The position numbers and the translations under genes were made by a program. From Diploptera punctata (lineage: Eukaryota; Arthropoda; Insecta; Blattodea; Blaberidae), in contig JASPKZ010004564.1 of NCBI GenBank assembly GCA_030220185.1, forward strand, positions 124,001-188,000: 64,000 nt of DNA, written 5' to 3'. The notes beneath the pieces are model-generated. The model was not told where the DNA came from. It worked only from the letters and a program-made list of their open reading frames with translations, and searched no databases. The number at the start of each line of letters is the position of its first letter. Positions within the stretch are counted from its first letter, which is position 1. Shown one piece after another: positions 9,023 to 20,084 of this stretch.

Positions 9023-9862
9023 GTGCAGACAGCTTTTAACACAGGTAGCAACATTCCTCAATCCCTACCATCCCCTCCAAAAACAACTACCAGTCTACTT
9101 AGGAATGCATTTTCTATTGATAAATCATCACTTAAAATCGCTCACGTAAATTCACAAAGCATTCTGTCCCACTTTGATGAGTTTGAAACCATATTTTCAT
9201 CTCTTGGACTGAGCGCCATTTTAATTTCGGAAACCTGGCTCACCCCATCCATACCTTCGTCCCTTGTTCACCTAGACGGATATACACTGCTCAGAAATGA
9301 CAGAATAGATAAAAGAGGGTGGAGGAGTTTGTGCCTTTATATCAAATGAGCTTAATCCAAGAATTGTCCACAAGTCCCCTTCTGTATATTCCGCTCGCCC
9401 CGAGTTCTTATTCGTAGAAATTCAAGCCAGTCTAAAAAAATGTCTCTTATGCATTGTATACAAACCTCCAAAAATTGGGCACCTTTCGGATCTAGAAACG
9501 CTCTGAACGATTCATTGCCTCATTATGAACACGTTATTGTCGCAGGCGATTTTAATACAAATCTTCTTCAGACTGACTCACCAGCCATACAACTTAAAAA
9601 TATGTTCCAAAGCTTTAATATGACCATTGTTCCTCTCTCGGCCACACATCACACTGCTACTACCGACACTCTACTGGACTTAATTGTGACTACACATCCA
9701 CAGAAAGTACTGTCATATGGACAAATTCCTGCTCCTGGCATATCTGCTCATGACATTGTATTCGTAGAATACTCACTCCAATGTCCTAAAAGACGCTCTA
9801 AATTGATTACCTACAGAAATTTACAAAACATAGACGATACTAAACTAAATCAGACGCTTTAG
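9023..9862 (+). pseudogene. LINE ORF2 endonuclease domain (exonuclease-endonuclease-phosphatase fold)
   Basis: The first frame gives KIAHVNSQSILSHFDEFETI and LSAILISETWLTPSIPSS, a typical AP-endonuclease start with the metal-binding E in SETWL. Near 9322 the frame shifts. VIVAGDFNTNLLQTDSP (9532-) and GISAHDIVFVEYSL (9740-) supply the DFN and SAHD catalytic motifs in another frame. Together they cover the whole fold that nicks target DNA for target-primed reverse transcription. Frameshifts and a stop at 9861 inactivate it. Confidence 0.8.
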
Positions 9863-10002
9863 AACTACCTTGGTATTCAATATGGAATCTTAGATCAGTT
9901 TATGAAAAAGTAGACACATTAATACACTGATACTACAACTATACGACAGACATGCACCAGTAAAATCCCGACGATTTTCCCGCTCCCCTGCTCCCTGGAT
10001 GA

Positions 10003-10245
10003 ATGATTCAATACGTGAACTTATGTCAAAACGAGGACAAAGCATACCGAACATACAGACGACATAAAAATGACGAGAACTGGCAACTGTACAAACAACT
10101 TAGAAACACAACTACACAAACTATACGTAATGCCAAACTACGACACGCCCACAGTAAAATCGGACCTGAAATAAGTGCACGGGACACTTGGCGAAATCTC
10201 CGTGCAATGGGACTTAGACAGTTGATCCCTCAACTGACTCTATAG
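10003..10245 (+). pseudogene. LINE ORF2 linker between endonuclease and RT
   Basis: The frame reads NLCQNEDKAYRTYRRHKND, NWQLYKQLRNTTTQTIRNAK and RHAHSKIG, the basic, helix-rich spacer (kyr..Rn.v...ir.ak) that precedes RT in these LINEs. It is in a different frame from the neighbouring blocks. Confidence 0.6.
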
Positions 10246-10457
10246 ACTTTCTGTAGATGACTTAAATGAACATTTTACCTCAATACCCATGACACCTCCG
10301 GACAACAAGACTAAAATAGACATTCTAAAGACTTATCCCCATCCCCACATATAGGAAGAGATAAATTTTACTTTTACGACATTTCGCTATAGACGTTAAA
10401 AAAGCACTCAAGCGGATTAAATCCAATGCACAAGGAACAGATAACATCAGCATTTTA

Positions 10458-11513
10458 ATGCTAAATAAAATCATTGACATTATACTACCCACAGTGACTC
10501 ATATTTTCAATGCTTCCCTTATAACTTATATCTTCCCTGTTGTATGGAAACAGTCTAGAGTTCGGCCTATACCAAAAATAAGTACACCTACTAACTGTAA
10601 TGACTTCCGACCGATTAGCATCCTTCCGACATTATCTAAAGCCCTGGAATATATTGTACATAAGCAAATGACTGATTATCTCCAAGAAAATCACCTCCTT
10701 GATCCTTATCAATCCGGCTTTAGATCTGGTCATAGCACAACCACAGCTTTGCTAAAAATTACCGAAGATATTCGTGAAGCCGTGGACAGACGTCAATTGA
10801 CTCCTTTAACCTTACTTGACTTCAGCAAAGACCACGACTTACTTATGATAAAGCTCAAGTACCTACATTTGCCTGACAGCGCTGTATCCTGGTTCGACTC
10901 ATACCTTCACGGTCGTCAACAATATGTTTCATTAAACTCTAGATCTTCGTCTTGGCGTAACGTGCCAGCTGGAGTCCCCAAGGGCAGTGTTCTCGGACCT
11001 CTTCTTTTCTCAATCTACATAAATGATTTGCCAACTGTACTAAAGCACTGCCGTTATCACCTCTATGCTGATGATCTCCAAATTTACCTACATTCACCTC
11101 CTCATTCTCTCTATAACAGCTTGATGAAAATGAATGACGATCTCATATCCATCTTTAACTGGTCTTCAAGTAACGGTCTAAATCTAAATCCTAACAAGTC
11201 ACAAGTAATTCTAATGGGACAACAAAGACTGCTTACAACCTTTGACATATCTACACTTCCAAACATTACTATAAATAATATAATTATCCCTTATTCTTCT
11301 TCAGTAATAGATCTTGGACTACATCTAGACGCAAATTTAACCTGGCAAACACAAGTGAAACACATATGTAAAAAGACTTTCTCCATCTTACATTATCTTA
11401 GACGTTTAAAGAATTTTCTCCCAGTTTCGTTAAAACAAATCCTAGTGCAGAATCTTGTGTTACCACACTTCGATTATTGTGACATTATATATAATGATCT
11501 AAACTATGCCTAG
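10458..11513 (+). pseudogene. LINE ORF2 reverse transcriptase domain
   Basis: This 351-codon block has the RT fingers/palm motifs in order: RVRPIPKISTP, FRPISILPTLSKALE, YQSGFRSGHST, TLLDFSKDHDLL (motif A), GVPKGSVLGPLLFSIYINDL (motif B), YADDLQIY (motif C, catalytic DD), LNPNKSQVILMG (motif D) and IDLGLHLDANLTW. Motif A has lost several residues between DFSK and DHDLL (normally DFSKAFD-x-V-DHDLL), which removes one region next to a catalytic Asp. The usual GVPQGS is GVPKGS. It ends at TAG 11511 and the frame continues beyond it. The upstream frame is broken as well. Confidence 0.9.
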
Positions 11514-11516
11514 TCG

Positions 11517-11915
11517 CAGAGGCTGCAGCGTGTTCATAATGCTTGCATTCGATTCATTTTCAATATCCGCCGTTATGACCATATTTCCGAACACTTTAAT
11601 AACCTCTCTTGGCTCCGTCTTACTGACAGACGTAAATTGCACTCTCTTTCGCTACTTTTCAAGCTTCTGAATTCCTACATTCCTACTTACCTGGCGTCCA
11701 GATTTGAGAAGTTATCCTCCTACCACAATATTGACACTAGGTCACAAGATAGCAGTCTGCTAACAATTCCTGTTCATAGCAGTTCCTCCTATTCTACTTC
11801 CTTCACAGTAGCCTCTGCCCGCTCCTGGAATCTCCTTCCTCAAGATATCAGGGGTTGCCGCACACTTGGCACCTTTAAGTCACGCTTATACAGTTACCTG
11901 TTGTCTAATAATTAA
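11517..11915 (+). pseudogene. LINE ORF2 C-terminal region
   Basis: After the premature TAG the protein continues as LQRVHNACIRFIFNIRRYDH, LSWLRLTDRRKLHSLSLLF, TRSQDSSLLTIPVHSS and ARSWNLLPQDIRGCRTLGTF, ending at the TAA at 11913. This is the conserved C-terminal block of CR1/L2-like ORF2 proteins (RLQ.VQNACIRFIF, ARSWN.LP..IR). The same block occurs in the minus copy at 6092-6592. Confidence 0.8.
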
Positions 11916-12117
11916 TTTTTCTCTATTTATTTAATTTTATACTATGTCATTAATCTTTCCTCGTTTTTTTATATATCTTGTACATATTTATATATTTAAT
12001 TCGTTAAATTTAGAGTAAATCAAAATACATTATAAATATTAATTGTATTGTACTCATAACTTGTAATCGTTTATATATATATTGTAATTTAGATTTAAGA
12101 CTTTTCTTTTGTATTTT

Positions 12118-12207
12118 TTTTTAAACCTGGTTGAGTGGTAGACAAGGCCTTAAGGCCTTAACTCTGCCAGGTAAAATAAAGCTATTATTATTATTATTAT
12201 TATTATT
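12118..12207 (+). promoter_or_regulatory. LINE 3' UTR hairpin and ATT tail
   Basis: CCTGGTTGAGTGG and ACTCTGCCAGG can pair around the palindrome AAGGCCTTAAGGCCTT, followed by AAATAAAGCT and ATT repeats. It is conserved in the copies at 4806-4880 (minus) and in part at 4250 and 43690. In this clade such a stem-loop is the likely RT recognition site; that role is inferred. Confidence 0.6.
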
Positions 12208-13058
12208 ATTAGAAAACCGAACTAAAAAACGAAAAATAATTTTAATTTCCAACACGCTTGGGATAAAATTAAAGTGGTCAACAAAAAAAAACATCTCCAA
12301 CACATCTAGAATAAAACTAGAGTTATCTACATAAAAATAAGTTTACCATCAAAAGCGTGGGGTGCTGTATATCAATTAATATATTTGATAATAAACAGAT
12401 ATTGGTAAAAGTGAAGTCTCTAAGAAGAAAACGTAACAACTATAAAAAGCACCCCACGCTTTTGATGGTTTTTTTTTGTAGGTAACTCTAGTTTTATTCT
12501 AGATGTATTGGAGATGGTTTTTGTTTTGTTGACCACTTTAATTTTATCCCAAGCGTATTGGACATTAAAATTATTTTTCATTTTTTAGTTCGGTTTTCTA
12601 ATAAAGCGTGTTGTTTTAGTTTTTTAAACTATTGTTTATTTTAGTTTTAATATTTTACGGAATAAGACAAAAATGTAAATATCTTCAAATTCGATACTAT
12701 TGTAGTATGAGCTATAAGTAATACTCTATTAAAAAAACCTCTGGGCCAGATTTGAACCAGCGACCTATGGATTACTGAAATTATATACCACTACAGTCCA
12801 CCGCTATACCAACTGAGCTCTTACAACGATTGAGTAAGAAGTTGGTAAATACGCAACCTATTATACCGGTTTTTATTATTTTGATTTTCTGCTGATTCTG
12901 GCCATGATTTTAGAAATAAGTTATGAAATTATTATAATGTCATTAGTCCTTTACAAGTGTACAAAGTTTCAAGTCGATCCAATGATTTTAAGTGGATGAA
13001 AATTGCGTTGAAAGATTCCGTTACATAGATAGATACAGGTCAAGCTAATATAAAGCGT
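12206..13058. repeat. Foldback unit 2 (continues from 8434-8474)
   Basis: It resumes exactly where the LINE interrupted it: the palindrome with AACACGCTTGGGATAAAATT and inverted partners, then the tRNA-Tyr-like arm, ending GGTCAAGCTAATATAAAGCG at about 13055. Confidence 0.75.
12739..12825 (-). pseudogene. tRNA-Tyr-like sequence in foldback unit 2
   Basis: On the minus strand it has AGCTCAGTTGGTATAGCGG, TGGACTGTAG, an intron-like insert, ATCCATAGGTCGCTGG and TTCAAAT. The acceptor halves (TTGTAAG versus CCAGAGG) do not pair, so it is a tRNA pseudogene. Confidence 0.7.
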
Positions 13059-13069
13059 GTAAAAATATG

Positions 13070-13435
13070 CTCATTTTGCTAATTTTAAGTAAAGAAATGG
13101 ATGTTTTAAGATGATCAGCTGGAAAATCTAGAACGGAAATAGAGAAGTAAAGGCAATTATGGGTGTGCAAGAGAAGCCGGATATCACAGACATTATAGAA
13201 AAGAAAAGATTACAGTGGTATAGCCATGTCAAATGAATGTCAGAGCAAAGATTGCCTAAACTTATTATGGAATGGATCCCAATGGAAAGGAAGACCACAG
13301 AAAACCTGGGTAGAGGGTGTACAAGCGGCTATGATTGTCAGAGGATTGGAGGTAAATCAATGGATGGACAGAGAGGAATGGTGTTCAGTTTCCGGAAGAC
13401 AACGTCATGATACCGGATGACGATGATGATGATGC
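13070..13435 (+). pseudogene. LINE 3'-terminal fragment (family G-like)
   Basis: Frames give REVKAIMGVQEKPDITDII, KKRLQWYSHVK, RLPKLIMEW, GRPQKTWVEGVQAAM and GLEVNQWMDREEWCSVSGR, then a (GATGAT) tail. This is the familiar 'RLRWYGHV.RM..., GRP..TW, W.DRERWR' C-terminus of RTE-like LINEs, with a stop after HVK and a frameshift in the middle. Confidence 0.7.
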
Positions 13436-14230
13436 TAATTGAATTCTATTTCTGTTTTTCTTACAAAGTTATTTTGTTTTTTATTTTTATATTGTTTTGT
13501 AAACATTTTTTTAATACAGTATATACCGACCTTCATTTTCCTTATGGAAAACCGCAAATTCTTTTTGAATATTCAAAATAAAGTTGAAAAAAAAAAAGAT
13601 ATCATTGAAACATATTAACAAATATGATGTGTCCATTATTTACATTGATGCCTGATAACAAATTTTGTTTTCATTACACACCTCCAGACTAAATGAAAAC
13701 TGCGCATATATTCTCCTATAGAGAATATTTCAATCAAAAGTTTCTTTAAAAAGTGGACGTATCTGCGATAATGTACAATATACTATTGAAACCTGTTGTA
13801 TGTGCGAACTGTTAAATGAAACAAAATATTCCAGTAAAACTAAACTGATAATTTTTATGAAAAAGCTGGGATTTAAAAAGAACTTCACATTTTTAAATAC
13901 ATCCAAATAGCCCGTTTGATAAAATTAGCCATCAATGTAACTGATCACAACAGAAAAAATAATTTACTAAATAATATAAAGGGTCTAACAGGAAGTTATG
14001 TTCACGCATATAAACAAAATGTATCTGCCTATATTCAGAGGGAATTCATTGATTTATTCATGCTTCAGGAAAACTCATAGTTTGAAGCAAGAAATCTTCA
14101 TTAGTATACTTTTCCAATCTATTGGGAATTGTTTAAATCTTATCACATTTTATAAGATCAATCCAAACAATATTTTATAATTCTTCACGGTGTCTGAATC
14201 AGAGTCTAAATTTTCTCGAGGTTTCTTCTT
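13436..14230. other. AT-rich spacer with an AATAAA plus A-tract
   Basis: TTCAAAATAAAGTTG followed by an 11-A run at about 13577-13599 looks like a polyadenylated insert end, but no coding sequence is recognisable upstream. Nothing else was seen. Confidence 0.35.
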
Positions 14231-14609
14231 TTTACACGCTTTATATTAGCTTGACCTGTATCTATGTAACGGAATCTTTCAACGAGATTTTCACCCACTT
14301 AAAATCATTGGATCGACTTGAAACTTGGTATACTTGTAATGGATCCGTGACAATACAATAATTTCATTTTCTTTTAAATCCTGGCCAGAATCATCAGAAA
14401 ATAAAAAAAGTGTCTGTGTAATTATGTAACGGGATCTTTCAGCACGATTTTCACCCACTTGGATCGACTTGAAACTTTGTATACTTGTAAAGGACCAATG
14501 ACAATACAATAATTTAATAAATGCTTCTAAAATCTGCCTAGAATCAGCAGAAAATCAAAATAATAAAAACCGGTATAATAGGTTGCGGACTAATCAACTT
14601 CTTACTCAA

Positions 14610-14699
14610 GTTGTAAGAGCTCAGTTGGTAGAGCGGTGGACTGTAGTGGTATATAATTTCAATAATCCATAGGTCGCTGGTTCAAATCCGGCCCAGAGC
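14610..14699 (+). pseudogene. tRNA-Tyr-like sequence, left arm
   Basis: AGCTCAGTTGGTAGAGCGG and TGGACTGTAG (anticodon GTA) are followed by an insert TGGTATATAATTTCAAT, then ATCCATAGGTCGC and a perfect T-arm, GCTGG-TTCAAAT-CCGGC. D-, anticodon- and T-arms are intact, but the acceptor stem is lost. Confidence 0.7.
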
Positions 14700-15356
14700 A
14701 TTTTTTTAGTAGAGTATTACTTTTAGCTCATACTACAATAGTATCGAATTTAAAGATACTTACATTTTTATCTTACTCTGTAAAATATTAAAACTAAACA
14801 ATAAAAATAAATAATACTTTAAAAACTAAAACAACACGCTTTATTAGAAAACTGAACTAAAAAATGAAAAATAATTTTAATTTCCAACACGCTTGGGATA
14901 AAATTAAAGTGGTCAACTAAAAATCATATTTAACACATCTAGAATAAAACTACAGTTATCTACAAAAAGATAATTTTACCATCAAAAGTGTGGGGTGCTC
15001 TATATCAATTAATATATTTGATAATAAACAGATATTGGTAAAAGTAAAATCTCTAAGAAGAAAATTTAAAAATCATAAAAAGCACCCCACGCTTTTAATG
15101 GTAAATAATTTTCTTTTTATTGATAACTAGTTTTATTCTATATCTTTTGGAGATGATTTTTTGTTGGCCACTTTAGTTTTATCCCAAGCGTGTTGTAAAT
15201 TAAAATTATTTTTCATTTTTTTAGTTCGGTTTTCTAATAAAGCGTGTTTTAGTTTTTTAAAACTATTATTTATTATTTATAAGATAAAAATGTAAATATC
15301 TTTAAATTCGATACTATTGTGGTATGAGCTTAAAGTAATACTCTTCTAAAAAAATC

Positions 15357-15443
15357 CTCCCAGCTGAATTTGAACCAGCGACCTATGGATTACTGAAATT
15401 ATATACCACTAGATTTCACCGCTCTACCAACTGAGCTCTTACA
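15357..15443 (-). pseudogene. tRNA-Tyr-like sequence, right arm
   Basis: It is the inverted partner of 14610-14699. AGCTCAGTTGGTAGAGCGG is retained on the minus strand, the anticodon region is changed (AAATCTAGTGG), and the T-arm GCTGG-TTCAAAT is kept. Confidence 0.65.
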
Positions 15444-15676
15444 ACGATTGACTAAAAAGTCGACAAGTCCGCAACCTATTATACCAGTTTTCATTTTTTT
15501 AATTTTCTGATTATTCTGGCCAGGATTTTGGAAAAAAATGAAATTATTGTATTGTCACGGGTCCTTTACAAGTATACAAAGTTTCAAGTCGATCCAATGA
15601 TTTTAAGTGGGTGAATCGCGTACAAATATTCCGTTAGATAGATAGATACAGGTCAAGCTAATATAAAGCGTGTAAA

Positions 15677-16164
15677 AAGCAACTGGGCTTCCTCCATAAT
15701 CAAATTAATTATGTCTTTCTCACTTTTAATAAGAAAAGAAAATCACTGACAATACACTACAACAGAGGTAAAATGGAGGGGAAAACATTACTGTGTAAAC
15801 ATTGGACAAACCGTACGTTTTGTATTTAGTTTTGTATGATCGACAAAACGTACAATAACAACGTACAAACGTAGCGTGTAAACCGGTCTTTATACGTGGA
15901 AGATTCTGAAAATGTATTATCACATTCAAACCTCTCTTCGTTACCGTCCCTTACATTTACAAAACTCAGACCCGCATAATATTCATATCCCTTCTTTATA
16001 CAAAGCATCATAATACGAAACGCGAGAATTGAAAACACTCCACTATAACACTTGATCATCTGTTGTATACAAGACCCTGAAACAAACAAAACTGTAGAAT
16101 CAATATTAAAATTAATTATAACTTGGAAAAGAAATCTCATATTTTGGAAATGTATGCTTATATA
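15677..16164. other. Spacer without recognised gene
   Basis: Two overlapping minus-strand ORFs (15726-15929, 15826-16140) resemble no family I know, have no supporting signals and look like chance. Confidence 0.4.
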
Positions 16165-17330
16165 AATTTTATAAGGGACTCTTTTCCCATTTTTTCTAAC
16201 AAAACATCATCAACAACAAGGATTAAGCCCAATGGCCTGTACCGATCCCTTTGTAGGTCGAATTGGCCCTTTCTTCTCTTCAATTGTCTTCCCAACAATC
16301 TTCTCCCTTTTGGTTTATAATTATACATTCTTCTTGGTATGCGCTGTTCATTCATTCATAAAACGTGCTGAAGGTAAGCATTTTGGTAGTATTTTATTCT
16401 TTACAGAGATTAAATATATTAAGTTCTGTTCTTATATTTTCATTTTTCTTTTTATCGGTCCTTTGGTATCCTGCTATTGCTCTCAACATCATCATCATCT
16501 GCAGCCTCTGTTTCACATCCATAGATAAGAGATACTTTACAATACTTTTTAAAATTTTAAAATAATTTATTTTCTAGTTTTATTCAATAAAATACGTTTA
16601 ATTGTGCCACATAGATAATTGAATCGTTGTATTTTAGTGTGTTTGTCTAAATTTCTGCCATTACCTAAATTACATCCCAAATAATTAAAATTCTGAACTT
16701 GGTCTATAATTACATTGTTTATCATATTTTTGTTCTTATTGCACATTTTCCTTTCAGAGCTAATATTTTTGTTTTAGATGTAGATATTCTTAAATTGTAT
16801 TTTAGAGAGATGTTATTTAAAGTACAAAGGAATTGTTGTAAAGCATTTTCTGATGCTGTCATTATTACTTGATCGTCTACAAAAAGGAGAGTTGTCAATT
16901 CACTATTTATATTAAATTTGTTCTTGCCATTCATTTATGCCCTGGTCCAAGTATAAATTAAATAATACTGGTGACAACGGGCACCATTGTCTTACTCCCT
17001 GGTTTATTTCTATTTTCTGTTTACTAATTTTATCTCCGCTGTCTATTTTGAAATTTGTTTCTATATATAAACTCTGAGTGTCTCTTATAAGGTATTGAGG
17101 AATTCCTTTCATTTCTAATATATTCCATAATTTATTTCTACTTACGCTATCAAATGCTTTAGTATAATCAACAAAAGCTATCTATATACGTGGGTAAATT
17201 AAATTCTTTTCTTTTTTCTATCAATTGGGCCATTGTACAAACGCAGTCTATAGTTGACCTACCCTTTCTAAATCCATTTTGTTCCTCCATTTTTACTTCA
17301 AATTTCTCTAAAAAACATTAAACTGTAAAT
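16165..17330 (-). pseudogene. 5'-truncated RT of LINE family C
   Basis: On the minus strand: EEQNGFRKGRSTIDCVC, DYTKAFDSVSRNKLWNIL (motif A), INQGVRQWCPLSPVLFNLYL (motif B; usually RQGC), LLFVDDQVIMTASENALQQF (motif C, catalytic DD), LRISTSKTKILALKG (motif D), NFNYLGC, then SLIYGCE and MNEQRIPRRMYNYKPKGRR, ending in a TTGTTGATGATG tail. The set is that of RTE/L1-type insect LINEs. Several frameshifts and a deletion before GCETE make it defective. Truncation at about 17330 falls upstream of NGFRKGRST. A second, 3' copy is at 39621-40065. Confidence 0.8.
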
Positions 17331-17365
17331 ATAAAAACTATTATTTTTTCCAGTTATACTTGCAT
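17305..17365 (+). repeat. Tiny LINE family E fragment
   Basis: AAAACTATTATTTTTTCCAG and its flanks resemble 22203-22250, the start of the family E fragment. It lies against the truncated end of the family C LINE. Confidence 0.35.
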
Positions 17366-17584
17366 TACGCGCGGAGTTTATGTAGGAGCAAAGCCGGCTG
17401 TGGCACACTGAACCGCGCACAGGCAAAACGCTGTAGGCCTATGCCCTTTACGTTTTAAATGAAGAATCCTATATAATAAACAAATGTCTTAGATTTAATT
17501 CTGAATCACCATTTACAACACTCAGGTAGTATTTCTAACACGTTTATTAAGCCATTCAGCCTCAACAGCAGTTATCTCACCTTT

Positions 17585-18235
17585 GAGTTTTCAATTTTTT
17601 GTTGTAAACTGTAGCTCTTCTTTTGTATTTTTTAATATTTTAAACGTTTTTCAAACAATTTGTATAACTTTATTTGGCAATTTTAAAGTATATATTCAAA
17701 TACGCAAAACACTAACATTATGACACTCTTAGACAACATTGTGATGCTGACTGCTATTTTCTCCACAGAGTATATTACTTAGTCTATGATTTTCTCTCAT
17801 CTTCCAATGTTGCATCCAGCGATAACCTACTAATCCACTGGTGGTTTATCGCTGGTTGCAACGACGTTAGGGGAGTTAAGTTAGTATACATTCATTTTTA
17901 ATAAACGTTTGGGAATTTGAATATTATTAATATATTTCTTTAAAATAGATTTGGGGATTTATTGCAAAGATTGGTCATTCAAATTTCACAGCGACGTGCT
18001 GTATCTAGTGAAAATAGTATAAACTTTAGTATGGCTTCAAATAGCGATAACCCACTCGGCAAGGATAATAATCGATATGTGGCGAGCAGCGATAACCCAC
18101 TAGGTAAGGATGATAATCGATATGTGGTTCGATAGTGGTTTATCGCTGGTTTTACAAACTCTGGCGCATGCGCATTGTTGGTCTACAGGACTCGGAAAAA
18201 TATATTGGATGAGGTAAACTGCTGTTTCTCCAAAA
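17585..18235 (+). repeat. S-repeat copy 1 (~0.6 kb)
   Basis: It shares with 18537-19040 and 45842-46450 the series TTGTAAACTGTAGCTCTTC, CAAATACGCAAA, ACATTGTGATGCTGACTGC, CACAGAGTATATTAC, AGCGATAACC and TTTAATAAACG. It contains two near-identical ~45-bp units starting AGCGATAACCCAC (18043 and 18089) and ends with GGCGCATGCGCATTG. Confidence 0.7.
18164..18173. promoter_or_regulatory. NRF-1/EWG-like palindromic motif
   Basis: GCGCATGCGC matches the core of the NRF-1 (insect Erect wing) consensus. The same motif occurs in the sister repeat at 18987-18996 and is degraded in the third copy (GGGCATGTGCAG, about 46419). Function is inferred from the motif only. Confidence 0.4.
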
Positions 18236-18364
18236 TTAATTTAAGTAAATCATCTTGCTTTGGTTCAGGGTTCTCATGAAGGAATAAATTGTCTCATGAA
18301 ATTGTAGGAATAATGTCCACCTAGCATCCTGAGGAATTTAGATATCTGCAATATGTTACACCTC

Positions 18365-18500
18365 CAGGTTGAGAAAACCAGCTATAACGGCTGAGAGACT
18401 CGACGTCAAATGACTGTATCTCGCCCATTTTACTGGCTAGATTGTCGCCCACCTCTGTAAATGGCAAGTCGATGTGAGGCCAGCAGTTGACAATAATTCA
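18365..18500 (+). repeat. SINE D 3' fragment
   Basis: CCAGGTTGAGAAAACCAGC, TATAACGGCTGAGAGACTCG, CCCACCTCTGTAAATGGC and GCCAGCAGTTGA match the minus-strand SINE D at 62885-63203, with a deletion after the ACTCGAC block. Confidence 0.55.
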
Positions 18501-18536
18501 AAATTCGGCTCAACTGCACTTCTACTAGCGCTTGAT

Positions 18537-19040
18537 TTTTCAGTCATATTGTCGTAAACTATTGTTCTTCTTCTGTATTTACAAACATTTTTTAATATTT
18601 TAAAACTTTTTTAAACCATTTTTATAACATTATTACACAATTTTCAAATATTTATTTCAATACGCAAATCACAATATTATGAACTGTCAGACAATATTGT
18701 GATGCTAACTGCTATTTTATCCACAGAGTATATTACCTAGTCTTTGATTTTTATATCGCTGCTTTGGGTTATAACTGGTTGGACTGGCGTTAGGGAGTGA
18801 TAAGTAAGTGTACGCCCATTTTTAATAAACGTTAGATAATTTTAATATTATTAATATATTTGTTTAACATAGAGTTGGGGATTTATTGCAAAGATTGGTC
18901 ATTTCATTTCATAGCGACGGAAGTAGTCGAGGATGATAATCGATATGTGGTTCGATTGTGAGTTGCCACTGGCTCTACAAACTCTGGCGCATGCGCACTG
19001 TTGTTCTATAGTTTAAATGCAGTTTTTCCAAAATTCTTCT
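18537..19040 (+). repeat. S-repeat copy 2
   Basis: It is a diverged direct copy of 17585-18235, lying about 950 bp downstream. It is shorter because the tandem AGCGATAACC block is mostly lost. It retains GCGCATGCGC at 18987-18996. Confidence 0.7.
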
Positions 19041-20080
19041 AGGCCTGTCGCGTCAAGGAGTAGTGGGTACAGTACAAAATCCCTACACGCTAATTTATTT
19101 TTATTTAAAAACGCAACAGCAATGAACAACAAGTTTACTGACCAAATCATAAAAATCTTACCTTTTTGGCAAGGTCGTGTTATATATCCTTGGGAAGGAA
19201 CTTGAAGCAAGTCCTCTTGGTATACGCCTACTATTGTCGTGTGACTGCACCTTCCTCGCATAAATATAAATAAGAAAGCCTGGCAGTCTATTGTGTGTCG
19301 CCTGTTTATAAATGTTAATGCTTTTTTAATTCACTTCAATTTTTGTTTATTGTTCTGAAAAAAGTATCTTCGAACTTCGCTTGAAATTTGTACGTAATTA
19401 CAACGCTCTCAACGCTCGTGTGTGCCTTTTTTTCCGAATACTGATGAAACGTCGTAGTCTGTCGTAAAAGTTGCTGTTTAAATTAGTTGCTGTACAGTTT
19501 AAATGTTAATGGTCCTGAATCACCAAGAAATATACCCACACTTTAATGATGTATATAGGTTTTCATATGTTTGAAAATTTCGTAAAAATGCAATAATTTG
19601 CTTCATCTGTTGAAGATTTAATAAAGTCCACTTACACAAACAGAAACTATTAAAATCCAAGTCTAAAACAAACGCACAACACTTTCGCTGATACGAGATG
19701 CGATCACTGACTGCCTGTTATCGTTCCATAACAAAACTTTGTACAGAGAGTGCACTTAGAAATCTATCTGCATTGACGTGTAGTTTTTGTAGAGAGTTAC
19801 TACATTTTCCTCTTTAATTAGCAAACTTTTACAACATTTTCCAAGTAATATGATTTGATTTTAACCTATATTTATTTTTACGAGCATGGGCATCACAGGG
19901 AGTATTAGACTATGTATTTAACCAAAATGTCACATTTATCCGTATTTAATCAATAATTGAATAGATTATATTTGAAAAATGGAATGTTATTGCATCAATG
20001 ATGAATTGACTCAATTAAAATACTGTATTAAAAGTCATTATGGAATTTTTTAATTTAAATAATTACACTGAATACCAGAG
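19041..20080. other. Spacer without recognised gene
   Basis: Overlapping plus and minus ORFs at about 19013-19261 show no family resemblance. No repeat partner was found elsewhere in the window. Confidence 0.4.
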
Positions 20081-20084
20081 GGGA

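Larger units (their letters stand above)
8475..12207 (+). mobile_element. L2/CR1-like (Kiri-like?) LINE, 3.7 kb, family L
   Basis: In order it holds an ORF1 C-terminus, an apurinic-type endonuclease, a reverse transcriptase, a C-terminal region, a 3' UTR hairpin and an ATT tail. It lies inside foldback unit 2: sequence left of it ends CAACACGCTTTAT and sequence right of it resumes TTAGAAAACCGAAC, which are contiguous in the copy at 14830. It is 5'-truncated within ORF1. At least four frame disruptions make it inactive. The clade is judged from the FRPIS/YADDL/DYCDI motif set and the hairpin-plus-microsatellite tail, and is not certain. Confidence 0.85.
14231..15676. repeat. Complete foldback element with two tRNA-Tyr-like arms
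   Basis: It begins TTTACACGCTTTATATTAGC and ends with the reverse complement (GCTAATATAAAGCGTGTAAA). The two arms of roughly 0.6-0.7 kb are inverted copies. Each carries, from outside in, a TTGACCTGTATCTATG terminus, a tRNA-Tyr-like sequence, GATACTATTG and the AACACGCTTTATTAG core arm, meeting in a central palindrome at about 14830-15250. No ORF was seen. Other partial copies lie at 7550, 8434/12206 and 41477. No clear target duplication is visible. Confidence 0.8.

Noticed and set aside
16123..16565. Plus-strand ORFs of 65-98 codons
   Set aside because: Antisense shadows of the family C LINE RT.
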